Of a stretch of 64,000 nt of DNA, positions 8,548-15,996 are shown one piece after another. The notes beneath the pieces are model-generated. The model made no database searches. It saw only the letters and a list, made by a program, of their open reading frames with translations, and was not told where the DNA came from. This DNA is from Capnocytophaga sp. GTDB lineage: Bacteria; Bacteroidota; Bacteroidia; Flavobacteriales; Flavobacteriaceae. The first letter of the stretch is position 1. Each line of letters starts with the position of its first letter. The position numbers and the translations under genes are program-made. The stretch spans positions 1 to 64,000 of the forward strand of contig NZ_JAUNKD010000011.1 of assembly GCF_030532915.1 (NCBI RefSeq), in the 5' to 3' direction.

Positions 8548-9579
8548 ATGGCTACAAAAACGTATCAAACAATGGGTGAATTCATCATCCAGAATCAGAA
8601 AGATTTTCAGTATTCCACGGGGGAATTAACCCGCCTACTGAGTTCCATTCGGTTGGCTTCAAAGGTCGTAAACCGAGAAGTGAACAAAGCCGGATTGGTG
8701 GAAGATATTTTAGGCGATGTGGGCAGTGAAAACATTCAGGGCGAAGTGCAAAAAAAATTAGACGTCTTTGCCAATGAAACTTTCATCAAAGCCCTCACTC
8801 AGCGCGAGGTTGTTTGCGGAATTGCTTCGGAAGAAAACGAGTTTTTCATCCCGATTGAAGCCTCTGAAAACAGCCATTTAAGCAAATACGTAGTGCTGAT
8901 TGACCCGCTTGACGGCTCGTCAAATGCCGATGTAAACGTTACGGTCGGGACGATTTTCTCCATCTATCGACGCATCACTCCGGAAGGAACGCCCGTACAA
9001 TTGGAAGACTTCCTCCAACCCGGAAACAAACAAGTTGCCGCCGGCTACATCGTTTACGGACTATCAACAATGATGGTTTACACCACAGGACGAGGCGTAA
9101 ACGGTTTTACCCTCGACCCCTCCATCGGAACGTACTACCTTTCACACCCCAATATGAAATTCCCCCAAAACGGAAATATCTATTCCATCAACGAAGGTAA
9201 CTACGTACATTTTCCGCAAGGCGTAAAAGACTACATCAAATACTGTCAAGCACTTGAAGGCGACCGACCTTATACCTCACGATATATCGGTTCGTTGGTG
9301 TCGGACTTTCATCGCAATATGCTCAAAGGTGGTATTTACATTTATCCCGCAGGCACACGCACCCCACAGGGTAAACTCCGGCTGCTTTATGAATGCAACC
9401 CGATGGCTTTCCTTACCGAACAAGCCGGCGGAAAGGCTTCCGATGGGTACAACCGCATTATGGACATCAAAGCCACGGAGCTTCATCAGCGGGTACCTTT
9501 CTTCTGCGGGTCGGTAAATATGGTTGAGAAAGCCGAAGCCTTTATGGCAAAATATCCGGGTGACAAACCTACCTATTAA
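8548..9579 (+). CDS. fbp: Class I fructose-1,6-bisphosphatase
   Basis: Hydrolyses fructose 1,6-bisphosphate to fructose 6-phosphate and phosphate, the committed gluconeogenic step, in the cytoplasm. The class I metal site [20 protein letters not shown] (key D-P-L-D-G-S) lies near residues 117-136, with ASEENE at about 93-98. Substrate-contact stretches [23 protein letters not shown] and [13 protein letters not shown] follow. The length of 343 matches the family. It has its own promoter and a hairpin after the stop. A gluconeogenic gene fits an organism that lives on peptides or foraged sugars, but this is only context. Confidence 0.96.
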   Translation: MATKTYQTMGEFIIQNQKDFQYSTGELTRLLSSIRLASKVVNREVNKAGLVEDILGDVGSENIQGEVQKKLDVFANETFIKALTQREVVCGIASEENEFFIPIEASENSHLSKYVVLIDPLDGSSNADVNVTVGTIFSIYRRITPEGTPVQLEDFLQPGNKQVAAGYIVYGLSTMMVYTTGRGVNGFTLDPSIGTYYLSHPNMKFPQNGNIYSINEGNYVHFPQGVKDYIKYCQALEGDRPYTSRYIGSLVSDFHRNMLKGGIYIYPAGTRTPQGKLRLLYECNPMAFLTEQAGGKASDGYNRIMDIKATELHQRVPFFCGSVNMVEKAEAFMAKYPGDKPTY

Positions 9580-9591
9580 AACAATCTCTGT

Positions 9592-9653
9592 TTCCCACAG
9601 CGGCAAGCCTTCATCAGATTGAACATTGGTTTTTCGTTGTGGGAACTTTATTT
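9592..9653 (+). terminator. Probable terminator after fbp
   Basis: TTCCCACAGCG (9592-9602) pairs with CGTTGTGGGAA (9635-9645), one pair being G-U, across a long 32-base loop, and T-rich sequence follows. The long loop makes this less certain. The rest of the gap up to 9785 holds nothing recognisable. Confidence 0.45.
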
Positions 9654-9785
9654 TATTTCCTAAAACTTTCATCTGTAATACGCTTAACCTTGCCTTACAC
9701 TACAAAAGGCTTCTTTCCGAAAGCAACATACATCATTTCAATCCTCAGAAAATACAATTGGGAAACATAAAAGCCTGCTTTTAGC

Positions 9786-9816
9786 TTGCAAAATATTAAA
9801 AAAAACAATACCTTTG
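9786..9816 (+). promoter_or_regulatory. Promoter of the symporter gene
   Basis: TTG (9786-9788), a 20-base spacer and TACCTTTG (9809-9816). This leaves a leader of about 65 bases before the start codon at 9890. Confidence 0.7.
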
Positions 9817-9889
9817 CTTGCTTTTTGAAGCAGAAATGACATATATCTTTCACAATACAGAATAATAACTACCAAAATATAAGTACAAT

Positions 9890-11761
9890 ATGAATAGTAT
9901 TGACATTTTAATCGTTGTTCTTTACATTGTTTTAACCGTGGGGGTAGGTGTTTGGATATCAAAGCGTGCTTCCAAAGGATTAGACTCTTACTTCTTGGGG
10001 GGTAACTCCATCAAATGGTATTACTTAGGGCTGAGTAACGGCTCGGGAATGTTTGATGTTGCCGGCACGGCGTGGATGGTGGGCATCTTATTCCTCTATG
10101 GGGTCAAAAGTTTTATGTTTATGTGGATATGGCCCATATGGAACCAAATCTTCGTAATGGTATTCTTGGCAGCTTGGATACGGCGGTCAAACATTATGAC
10201 AGGCTCTGAATGGATACTAACCCGCTTCGGGAATGACGCCGCCGGGCGCGCATCGCACTTAATTATCGCTATCTTTGCCATTATTACCTCCATTGGCTTC
10301 ATAGCCTACTTCTTTGAAGGTGTCGGTAAGTTTATGACCATCATTTTACCGTGGGATATGACTTTGGAACTGGGCAACAGCATACTCTTAACCTCCGAAC
10401 AGAGCTATGCTCTCATCGTTATACTACTCACAACCATCTATACCATTAAAGGAGGGATGTTTTCAGTGGTGGCAACCGAAGTTTTGCAGTACGGAATTAT
10501 GGTTCTGGCGGGCATACTTATCGCCGGATATGCTTTCTTTACCATTAGTGACGTGCAAATAACCTCCGTTATTCCGCAAGAGTGGAAAAACATCTTCTTC
10601 AGTTGGGAATTAACGCCCTTCTGGGACGCCAAGTACCAAGCATTCAACAATCTGATTGATACGCAAGGATACAAAATGTTCGGAGCATTCATCGGGATGT
10701 CACTCCTTAAAGGCTTCTTTGCCAGTGTAGCCGGCCCTACACCCAGCTATGATATGCAACGCATACTCTCAACACGCAATGTGAAGGAGGCTTCGTATAT
10801 GAGCGGGTTCACGAACCTGATTCTCTTTATCCCCCGATACCTGCTCATTGGCGGCATAGTGGTCATTGCACTGGTTCACATAGCACCCCAGATGGTGGGC
10901 GAAGTTACCAATAACGACTTGGAAACCATCCTTCCGAAGGTGGTAAACTTCCATATACCGGTTGGGATTAAAGGTTTGTTACTTGCAGGCTTGCTCGCCG
11001 CCTTTATGTCAACCTTCTCTGCCTTCGTGAACTCGGGTCCGGCGTATATTGTCAATGACATTTACAAGAAATACTTCAAGCCGGAGGCTTCGGCACGGCA
11101 CTACATCAACGCCTCGTACTGGGCGTCGTTCGGGATTGTAATCCTCGGGGTGGTGATGGGCTTCTTCGCTGAGTCCATTAACTCCATTACGCTATGGATA
11201 ACCAGCGCCCTATACGGCGGATACGTAGCTGCCAACTTCTTGAAATGGGTTTGGTGGCGCTTTAACGGATGGGGTTACTTCTGGGGAATGCTCGCCGGAC
11301 TCTTAATCGCTACCCTTCAATTCATCTTAGATAGCAACAAAAACAACTTTGAGGTAGGTTCGTGGGCGTATGACTTGGCTCACATACCGCCGATATACCT
11401 CTTCCCGATATTCTTTGCCTTCTCGTTACTGGGCTGTTTATTGGGTACGTACCTCTCAAAGCCCACTGAAATGAATGTGCTGGTAACTTTCTACAAGAAT
11501 ATCCGCCCTTGGGGTTGGTGGCACCCTGTTTATTTACAGCTAAGGAAGGAAGACAATACTGCGGCAAAGAACCACAACTTCTGGAAAGATATGTCCAATT
11601 GTGTCATAGGTATCATTTGGCAGTCCAGTCAGATACTTATACCTATATTCTTGATGATTCGCGATTATCCGAAAATGGGTTGGTCAATAGCCGTATTTGC
11701 TTTAACCACGCTTATCCTCAAATTCACGTGGTTAGATGTTGTTCGAAATTATAAAGATTAA
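9890..11761 (+). CDS. Sodium:solute symporter (SSS family)
   Basis: A 623-residue inner-membrane transporter with about 13 or more hydrophobic segments, starting MNSIDILIVVLYIVLTVGVGVWISKR. The SSS fold shows as YFLGGNSIKWYYLGLSNGSGMFDVAGTAWMVG in the first helices (about residues 33-65; note LGGNS and SNGSGMFD), a GLLLAGLLAAFMSTFSAFVNSGPAYIVNDIY block near 362-392 (the sodium-site SxxST-like region), and a long C-terminal extension. Na+-driven uptake is certain at family level; the substrate (sugar, amino acid or nucleoside) is not readable. It stands alone between its own promoter and a terminator. Confidence 0.9.
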   Translation: MNSIDILIVVLYIVLTVGVGVWISKRASKGLDSYFLGGNSIKWYYLGLSNGSGMFDVAGTAWMVGILFLYGVKSFMFMWIWPIWNQIFVMVFLAAWIRRSNIMTGSEWILTRFGNDAAGRASHLIIAIFAIITSIGFIAYFFEGVGKFMTIILPWDMTLELGNSILLTSEQSYALIVILLTTIYTIKGGMFSVVATEVLQYGIMVLAGILIAGYAFFTISDVQITSVIPQEWKNIFFSWELTPFWDAKYQAFNNLIDTQGYKMFGAFIGMSLLKGFFASVAGPTPSYDMQRILSTRNVKEASYMSGFTNLILFIPRYLLIGGIVVIALVHIAPQMVGEVTNNDLETILPKVVNFHIPVGIKGLLLAGLLAAFMSTFSAFVNSGPAYIVNDIYKKYFKPEASARHYINASYWASFGIVILGVVMGFFAESINSITLWITSALYGGYVAANFLKWVWWRFNGWGYFWGMLAGLLIATLQFILDSNKNNFEVGSWAYDLAHIPPIYLFPIFFAFSLLGCLLGTYLSKPTEMNVLVTFYKNIRPWGWWHPVYLQLRKEDNTAAKNHNFWKDMSNCVIGIIWQSSQILIPIFLMIRDYPKMGWSIAVFALTTLILKFTWLDVVRNYKD

Positions 11762-11778
11762 TTTAGTTATTAGTAACT

Positions 11779-11814
11779 AAGGGGCTACCGATGCCGGTAG
11801 CCCTTTTTATTTTT
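11779..11814 (+). terminator. Terminator after the symporter
   Basis: GGGCTACCG (11782-11790) pairs perfectly with CGGTAGCCC (11795-11803) over an ATGC loop, extended by A/T pairs, and is followed by a T run. A textbook intrinsic terminator. Confidence 0.9.
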
Positions 11815-12054
11815 AATAGGAATATAGCCTTTTAGATTCGAAATTACTATTGATTTTGTTTTTTACATTATTTATTCAATACAAAGCTATAAAGAAAGAA
11901 AAACATACATAATTTCAAAGGCAATAAATAACCCTTGTAATACTTACCTATATAACTTCATCTAAAAGAAATAACATTCCTATATTTTAGGAACACAACT
12001 TTAAGCATTAAAAATAATATTATTACTAAACAATTTTTAATTGCTACCACTCCA
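11815..12054. other. AT-rich gap between convergent genes
   Basis: This lies between the terminators of two converging transcripts. It is AT-rich, with no open frame, repeat or motif that I can support. Confidence 0.5.
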
Positions 12055-12096
12055 AATAAAAAGCCTTTGCTGAAATTTCACAACTTCAACAAAGGC
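12055..12096 (-). terminator. Terminator of the nucleosidase-like operon
   Basis: GCCTTTG (12063-12069) pairs with CAAAGGC (12090-12096), extended inward with one mismatch. On the minus strand a T-rich run follows. It lies 27 bases past the stop of the leftward gene. Confidence 0.7.
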
Positions 12097-12122
12097 AAGT
12101 AACATTATGACTTGTAATTTCC

Positions 12123-13784
12123 TTATTTAAATATCTGCTCAAGTATCTTTAAAGTGATAAGATAGGTAGGTTTCACACCTGTTGTTCCCAATCCGCCGGA
12201 AGCGAGCGTGCTTCCCGTTTCTAATGGGTTATCCGAGGCATAGTACGCATAGCGAACCTTAACGTCTTCACGTATGCTCCTACGTATTTTTGAAGCAGAT
12301 TGAATAGCCTTTTGGTAGTGAACGCCTTCCATTTCCAGCCCTACTACGTTCCAAGTGGAGCGCAGGAAGTAATTAAGCACGTCTTTATTCTGCAAAGAGG
12401 TACCTAAAACGGTAATCATTGAGCCTTCAAACACCTTTAAGCCATATCCCTCAAAGTCCGACTTGGTAAGTTCATTATGAAAAGGATAGTTATCAGATGT
12501 TCCTTCGAAGATATGTGCCGTCGGAATCATCAAGTCACCTTTCCCACCTTCCAATATACCCGCCTTACCCATAATGGATACTGATTCCACGTTCATAAAA
12601 TGCTTCTCGCTGCCTATCTGGAAGGGTTTCAGCAGTTCGTCAATGGTCTCGTAAGCCTGCTCGCCAAAAGCATAATCCATTACAAAAAGCACCGGAGGCT
12701 CACCGGCGAGGTTTTCGTAGGGTGTATCGGTGAAGTCAATCTTTGCCGTGTCAAATATCTGAACGTCAATATTCGTGCCTGAGCTATCCGGAATAAACAA
12801 CATTCCCTTCTTCCGGGCATAGTCTTTTACCTTCTTGCGCAGATTTTCGTTTTCCGGCAGACTCAAAAGCTCAAAGATTTCCATAGCGGTCTTCTCTTTC
12901 AGCTCCTTTAACGCCTTTCGGGCAAACAAACTGTTCATTACGCTGTGCATATTGGCACTAATAATATGCAACGGACGTTTGTGCAAGCCGTGTTTGTATA
13001 GTTCCTGCTTGATGGTATCTGCCCATATCTCACCGTGAAGGTGGTGCCCCAGCCGCTCACGCAGCACTGTGCTGAACGTAATCACCCTTTTTTCGTCGCG
13101 AACTATCTCATCGAGCGCCAATTTCCCCAACCAATAAATAATATGGATAAATTGCTCGGGCTGCGGGGCAGTTGACAAGGACTGATACACTTCTAAGACC
13201 TCCTCAAAGGTACGCCCCAAGATGTTCCCGATGTGAATTAGGGTGGACTCACGTTCCGCCTGCGTTAGTTTTCCCTTACTTACAGCCTGTTCAAGCTTCT
13301 CCCAATCGCGTGAAAGCGTCCCTGTCTCTTCAATAAGCACATTTCGGGCAATTTTATGCGACTCTATGAACAGGAAAGTGAGGTGTGTCAAAGCATCATA
13401 AATATCCGACCGACCCCTCGTAATCTCGATATTCATCTGCTGAGGGTCAATCCGATAGCAATTACGCCTGCGTTTGGGCGGAACAATGGGCTTGAATTGT
13501 GATTTGGCATAGCCCTCGTCGGATATGAGATTAATGTAACGGCATTGTTCGATGCCTTGTGGCAGTCGTTCAAGTACATACGTGAGCCCGTTAAGCTCAA
13601 TCTTGCTCTCGGCTATGGTGCCGTATATCTCCGGACGGAGCAATAGGAGTGATTCCCGCAGGGCTTCACCCGATACGCCCATCGGTTTGTAAAAGCCGCG
13701 GGCAAACAAATGGCGCATTGTTACGTACATACGCTCAATGGCACTGGTCGATTCCTGTGCGCGACTACGTTCCTTTATCTTCAT
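12123..13784 (-). CDS. Nucleosidase-like protein of unknown substrate (DUF6909-like)
   Basis: A 553-residue cytoplasmic protein. The sequence type is one I recall as widely conserved in Flavobacteriia under the name DUF6909. The N-terminal two thirds is helical and matches nothing I know by function. The C-terminal 180 residues carry marks of the nucleoside phosphorylase/nucleosidase fold: MGKAGILEGGKGDLMIPTAHIFEGT (glycine turn plus GD near 388-405), GLEMEGVHYQKAI at 482-494 (the ribose-binding Met-Glu), and SDNPL at 517-521. The last matches the catalytic Asp loop of MTA/SAH and AMP nucleosidases. The inference is cleavage or binding of a nucleoside or nucleotide, possibly controlled by the N-terminal part. 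It is co-transcribed with the DUF6261 gene, 3 bases upstream. Confidence 0.7.
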   Translation of the reverse strand: MKIKERSRAQESTSAIERMYVTMRHLFARGFYKPMGVSGEALRESLLLLRPEIYGTIAESKIELNGLTYVLERLPQGIEQCRYINLISDEGYAKSQFKPIVPPKRRRNCYRIDPQQMNIEITRGRSDIYDALTHLTFLFIESHKIARNVLIEETGTLSRDWEKLEQAVSKGKLTQAERESTLIHIGNILGRTFEEVLEVYQSLSTAPQPEQFIHIIYWLGKLALDEIVRDEKRVITFSTVLRERLGHHLHGEIWADTIKQELYKHGLHKRPLHIISANMHSVMNSLFARKALKELKEKTAMEIFELLSLPENENLRKKVKDYARKKGMLFIPDSSGTNIDVQIFDTAKIDFTDTPYENLAGEPPVLFVMDYAFGEQAYETIDELLKPFQIGSEKHFMNVESVSIMGKAGILEGGKGDLMIPTAHIFEGTSDNYPFHNELTKSDFEGYGLKVFEGSMITVLGTSLQNKDVLNYFLRSTWNVVGLEMEGVHYQKAIQSASKIRRSIREDVKVRYAYYASDNPLETGSTLASGGLGTTGVKPTYLITLKILEQIFK

Positions 13785-13787
13785 AGA

Positions 13788-14549
13788 CTAACTTTTCTTG
13801 GATTCAGATTCTTTCTGTTTTGACCTGAGGGTACTTTTGGGCTGTCGGCGCTTGTAAGCCAAGACTGTGTCGGCAACCAATTTGTTTAAAGAGTTCAGGA
13901 AGTAAGCACTCTCTTCGGTCTGATACAATAGGTAAGTAGCCTCCGCACAATCAACCACATACCTATACACGGGCATAATCTCCTTGCGTAACTTTCGGGT
14001 GTTAATTAACTTGTTTTCAAGCTGGTCTTTGGCACGTTTGGCAGCAAGCTCTTGATACTCTTTGTTGATATTATCAAGTGCCGCAATGGTGCTTTCAACC
14101 CCCAGAACAGCAGTATGGGGTTTCATCTCGGGCTTTCGGATATCATACAAAAAGCCATTGATGCCCTGCGTTTTCTGTGCCAGTGGTAAGGATTGCGTTC
14201 CGGCATACATTTTCAAGGACTTGTACAGCAAAAGGGCTGCTTCCTTACGCTCCGGAATCGTATTATTTTGCTCTACACGGAAACAGGAAAGCAAAAAGAC
14301 AAGGTATTCGCCCCGTTTTTTATCCAATTCGGAGATGCGACGTGTCTCTTTGTTTGAGCGCACCTGACCGGTAGCTTCCGTAAGTTCATCTAAATACTTT
14401 TCAAGCCGGTCATAAACTTCCTTTTCGAGGTTTATCTGCTCCAAAGTAGTTCGTTCAATCAACATAAGTACGCTTTTTAAGAAATGAGCATACTCATTAA
14501 TGTTTAGGCGGTCATCATTGACCGACCTGATTTGAATCATTTGTTTCAT
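13788..14549 (-). CDS. DUF6261 family protein
   Basis: A 253-residue all-helical cytoplasmic protein with charged coiled-coil-like helices and a basic tail (KRRQPKSTLRSKQKESESKKS, low complexity). The pattern of an N-terminal NINEYAHFLKSV helix, a central ISELDKKRGEYLVFLLSCFRV segment and an A-A-L-L-L-Y-K-S-L helix resembles DUF6261, a Bacteroidota-restricted family often carried in many copies. No function is known. It is the first gene of a two-gene operon with the nucleosidase-like protein, and the near-overlap suggests that the products act together. Confidence 0.6.
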   Translation of the reverse strand: MKQMIQIRSVNDDRLNINEYAHFLKSVLMLIERTTLEQINLEKEVYDRLEKYLDELTEATGQVRSNKETRRISELDKKRGEYLVFLLSCFRVEQNNTIPERKEAALLLYKSLKMYAGTQSLPLAQKTQGINGFLYDIRKPEMKPHTAVLGVESTIAALDNINKEYQELAAKRAKDQLENKLINTRKLRKEIMPVYRYVVDCAEATYLLYQTEESAYFLNSLNKLVADTVLAYKRRQPKSTLRSKQKESESKKS

Positions 14550-14853
14550 ACGTTTACATTTTTAGCATTAACAAGTTGAGTTAAAAGTTTTCATTTAGTT
14601 ATCAAACCCTATTTTTTGTTTGTTGTAAGAAGCCAAAACCAAACTTTTGCTTCTTATAGTATCACTCCGCAATATTACAACATTATTTTCAAACCTACAA
14701 ATTTATGTTTGCTTTTTTTATCATCAACCTTTAAACTACAAGAAGCCTCCCTACCTATTTACCATTTTTAGTTCCAGACCTTCAAAACAATCCTTGTAGG
14801 CTTTCGGAAGCTTATTTCAACCTACTTAAAGGTTACAAAAAGGCATTACACAT
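14550..14853. other. Intergenic gap upstream of the DUF6261 operon
   Basis: About 300 bases between two leftward genes. It must hold the promoter of the DUF6261 gene, but no well-spaced consensus is visible. Near 14803-14832 it has a stretch (CGGAAGCTTATTTCAACC) that resembles degenerate repeats on the other side of the CDF gene. Confidence 0.4.
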
Positions 14854-15828
14854 CTAATTCAATCGATGCTTTTGTACCTGTGAAATTGTTTTCTCATTCC
14901 ATTCCACAGACGAAACGTATGATTTGGAACGAAAAGGACAATCTACCTTGCATACTTCACACGAAAAAGGCTTACAATCATCCATATGGAAGTTAAATTC
15001 AATGCTTCGGTCAATATTATCAAGCAATAAATGGATTACTTTTTCCATTTGTTGATGTGCCTCACGAAGCGAGTAATAGTACGGGAGGGTAATATGCGCA
15101 TCGATATGTAAGTGCGACCCAAACTGTTGTACCTTCATATTATGAATATCAATCCATTCAGCACATCGATGCTTGCGAAGCACCTGCACAATCTCAGCAA
15201 AAAGCGCCTCATCCTTCTCGTCCATAATGCCCCTTAGTGCCTTTCGGACAATTTTGCATCCCACCACAATGATATAACTCCCAAAAAGCAGTGCCACAGC
15301 TACGTCAATCCACACCAATTTGGTAACATAAACCAACCCCAAGCTCAGCATTACCCCCACGGTGGATAGCGTGTCGCTCTGCAAATGCCTTCCGGAACTC
15401 ATCAGTACCAATGAGTTTTCGCGTTTGCCCTTTCGGTAAGAAATATAACCCAGCACATAGTTTGCCAAAGCAGTCATCCCGATAAGCAGAACACCCCAAT
15501 CCAGCCGATGAAGCACGATACCTTTTAGTAACGAATCAGCTGATTCAATGATGATAAGCCCTCCGGCAATGATGATAAGCACCCCTTCAATAGCTGAAGT
15601 TATAAACTCAACCTTTCCGTGCCCATACGGATGGTCGTTATCGCGGGGTTTGGCAGCCAAGTACAGGGAATACAAGCCCATAAAAGCCGAAATGATATTT
15701 ACGATACTTTCCATTGCATCGGAAAAAACAGCATCTGAGTTGGTTAGTTGCCAAGCTATGAGCTTACCAATAAACAGAAATATACCAACAGCAGCCACTA
15801 CACGCTGGAAAGATAACGAATTTTGCAT
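14854..15828 (-). CDS. Cation diffusion facilitator (CDF) metal transporter
   Basis: A 324-residue inner-membrane protein with six predicted helices and a cytoplasmic C-terminal domain. It exports divalent metal (Zn, Fe, Mn or similar) by proton antiport. Seen: FSDAMESIVN in helix 2 (Asp37), the family loop HPYGHGKVEF, and HLQSD in helix 5 (the His-x-x-x-Asp metal site). Helix 2 has D-x-x-x-S where FieF has D-x-x-x-D, so the metal preference may differ. The tail adds a Cys-rich motif (CEVCKVDC after HMDDCKPFSC) that could bind metal. The gene stands alone and is flanked by degenerate repeats. Confidence 0.9.
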   Translation of the reverse strand: MQNSLSFQRVVAAVGIFLFIGKLIAWQLTNSDAVFSDAMESIVNIISAFMGLYSLYLAAKPRDNDHPYGHGKVEFITSAIEGVLIIIAGGLIIIESADSLLKGIVLHRLDWGVLLIGMTALANYVLGYISYRKGKRENSLVLMSSGRHLQSDTLSTVGVMLSLGLVYVTKLVWIDVAVALLFGSYIIVVGCKIVRKALRGIMDEKDEALFAEIVQVLRKHRCAEWIDIHNMKVQQFGSHLHIDAHITLPYYYSLREAHQQMEKVIHLLLDNIDRSIEFNFHMDDCKPFSCEVCKVDCPFRSKSYVSSVEWNEKTISQVQKHRLN

Positions 15829-15867
15829 TACGGAACGATACTTTATATATAAAAAAATTAGATTACT

Positions 15868-15991
15868 ACTAAAACAGAAGCTATTTCAATCTATCAAAAT
15901 TCCCCTATGAACCATTCGGAAGACAACTTTAACCTATCAAAAGCTATGAAAAATTAAAAACAACAGCTATTTCAACCCATTCAAAACAATG
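15868..15991. repeat. Degenerate short repeats
   Basis: Three imperfect copies of a motif like GCTATTTCAACCTATCAAAA start near 15880, 15922 and 15964, roughly 42-44 bases apart. A fourth relative lies near 14810 on the other side of the CDF gene. They are too degenerate for a CRISPR and their origin is unknown. Confidence 0.35.
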
Positions 15992-15996
15992 AATTA

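Noticed and set aside
15868..15991. CRISPR array
   Set aside because: The copies are too divergent, the spacing is not repeat-plus-spacer like, and no cas gene is near.
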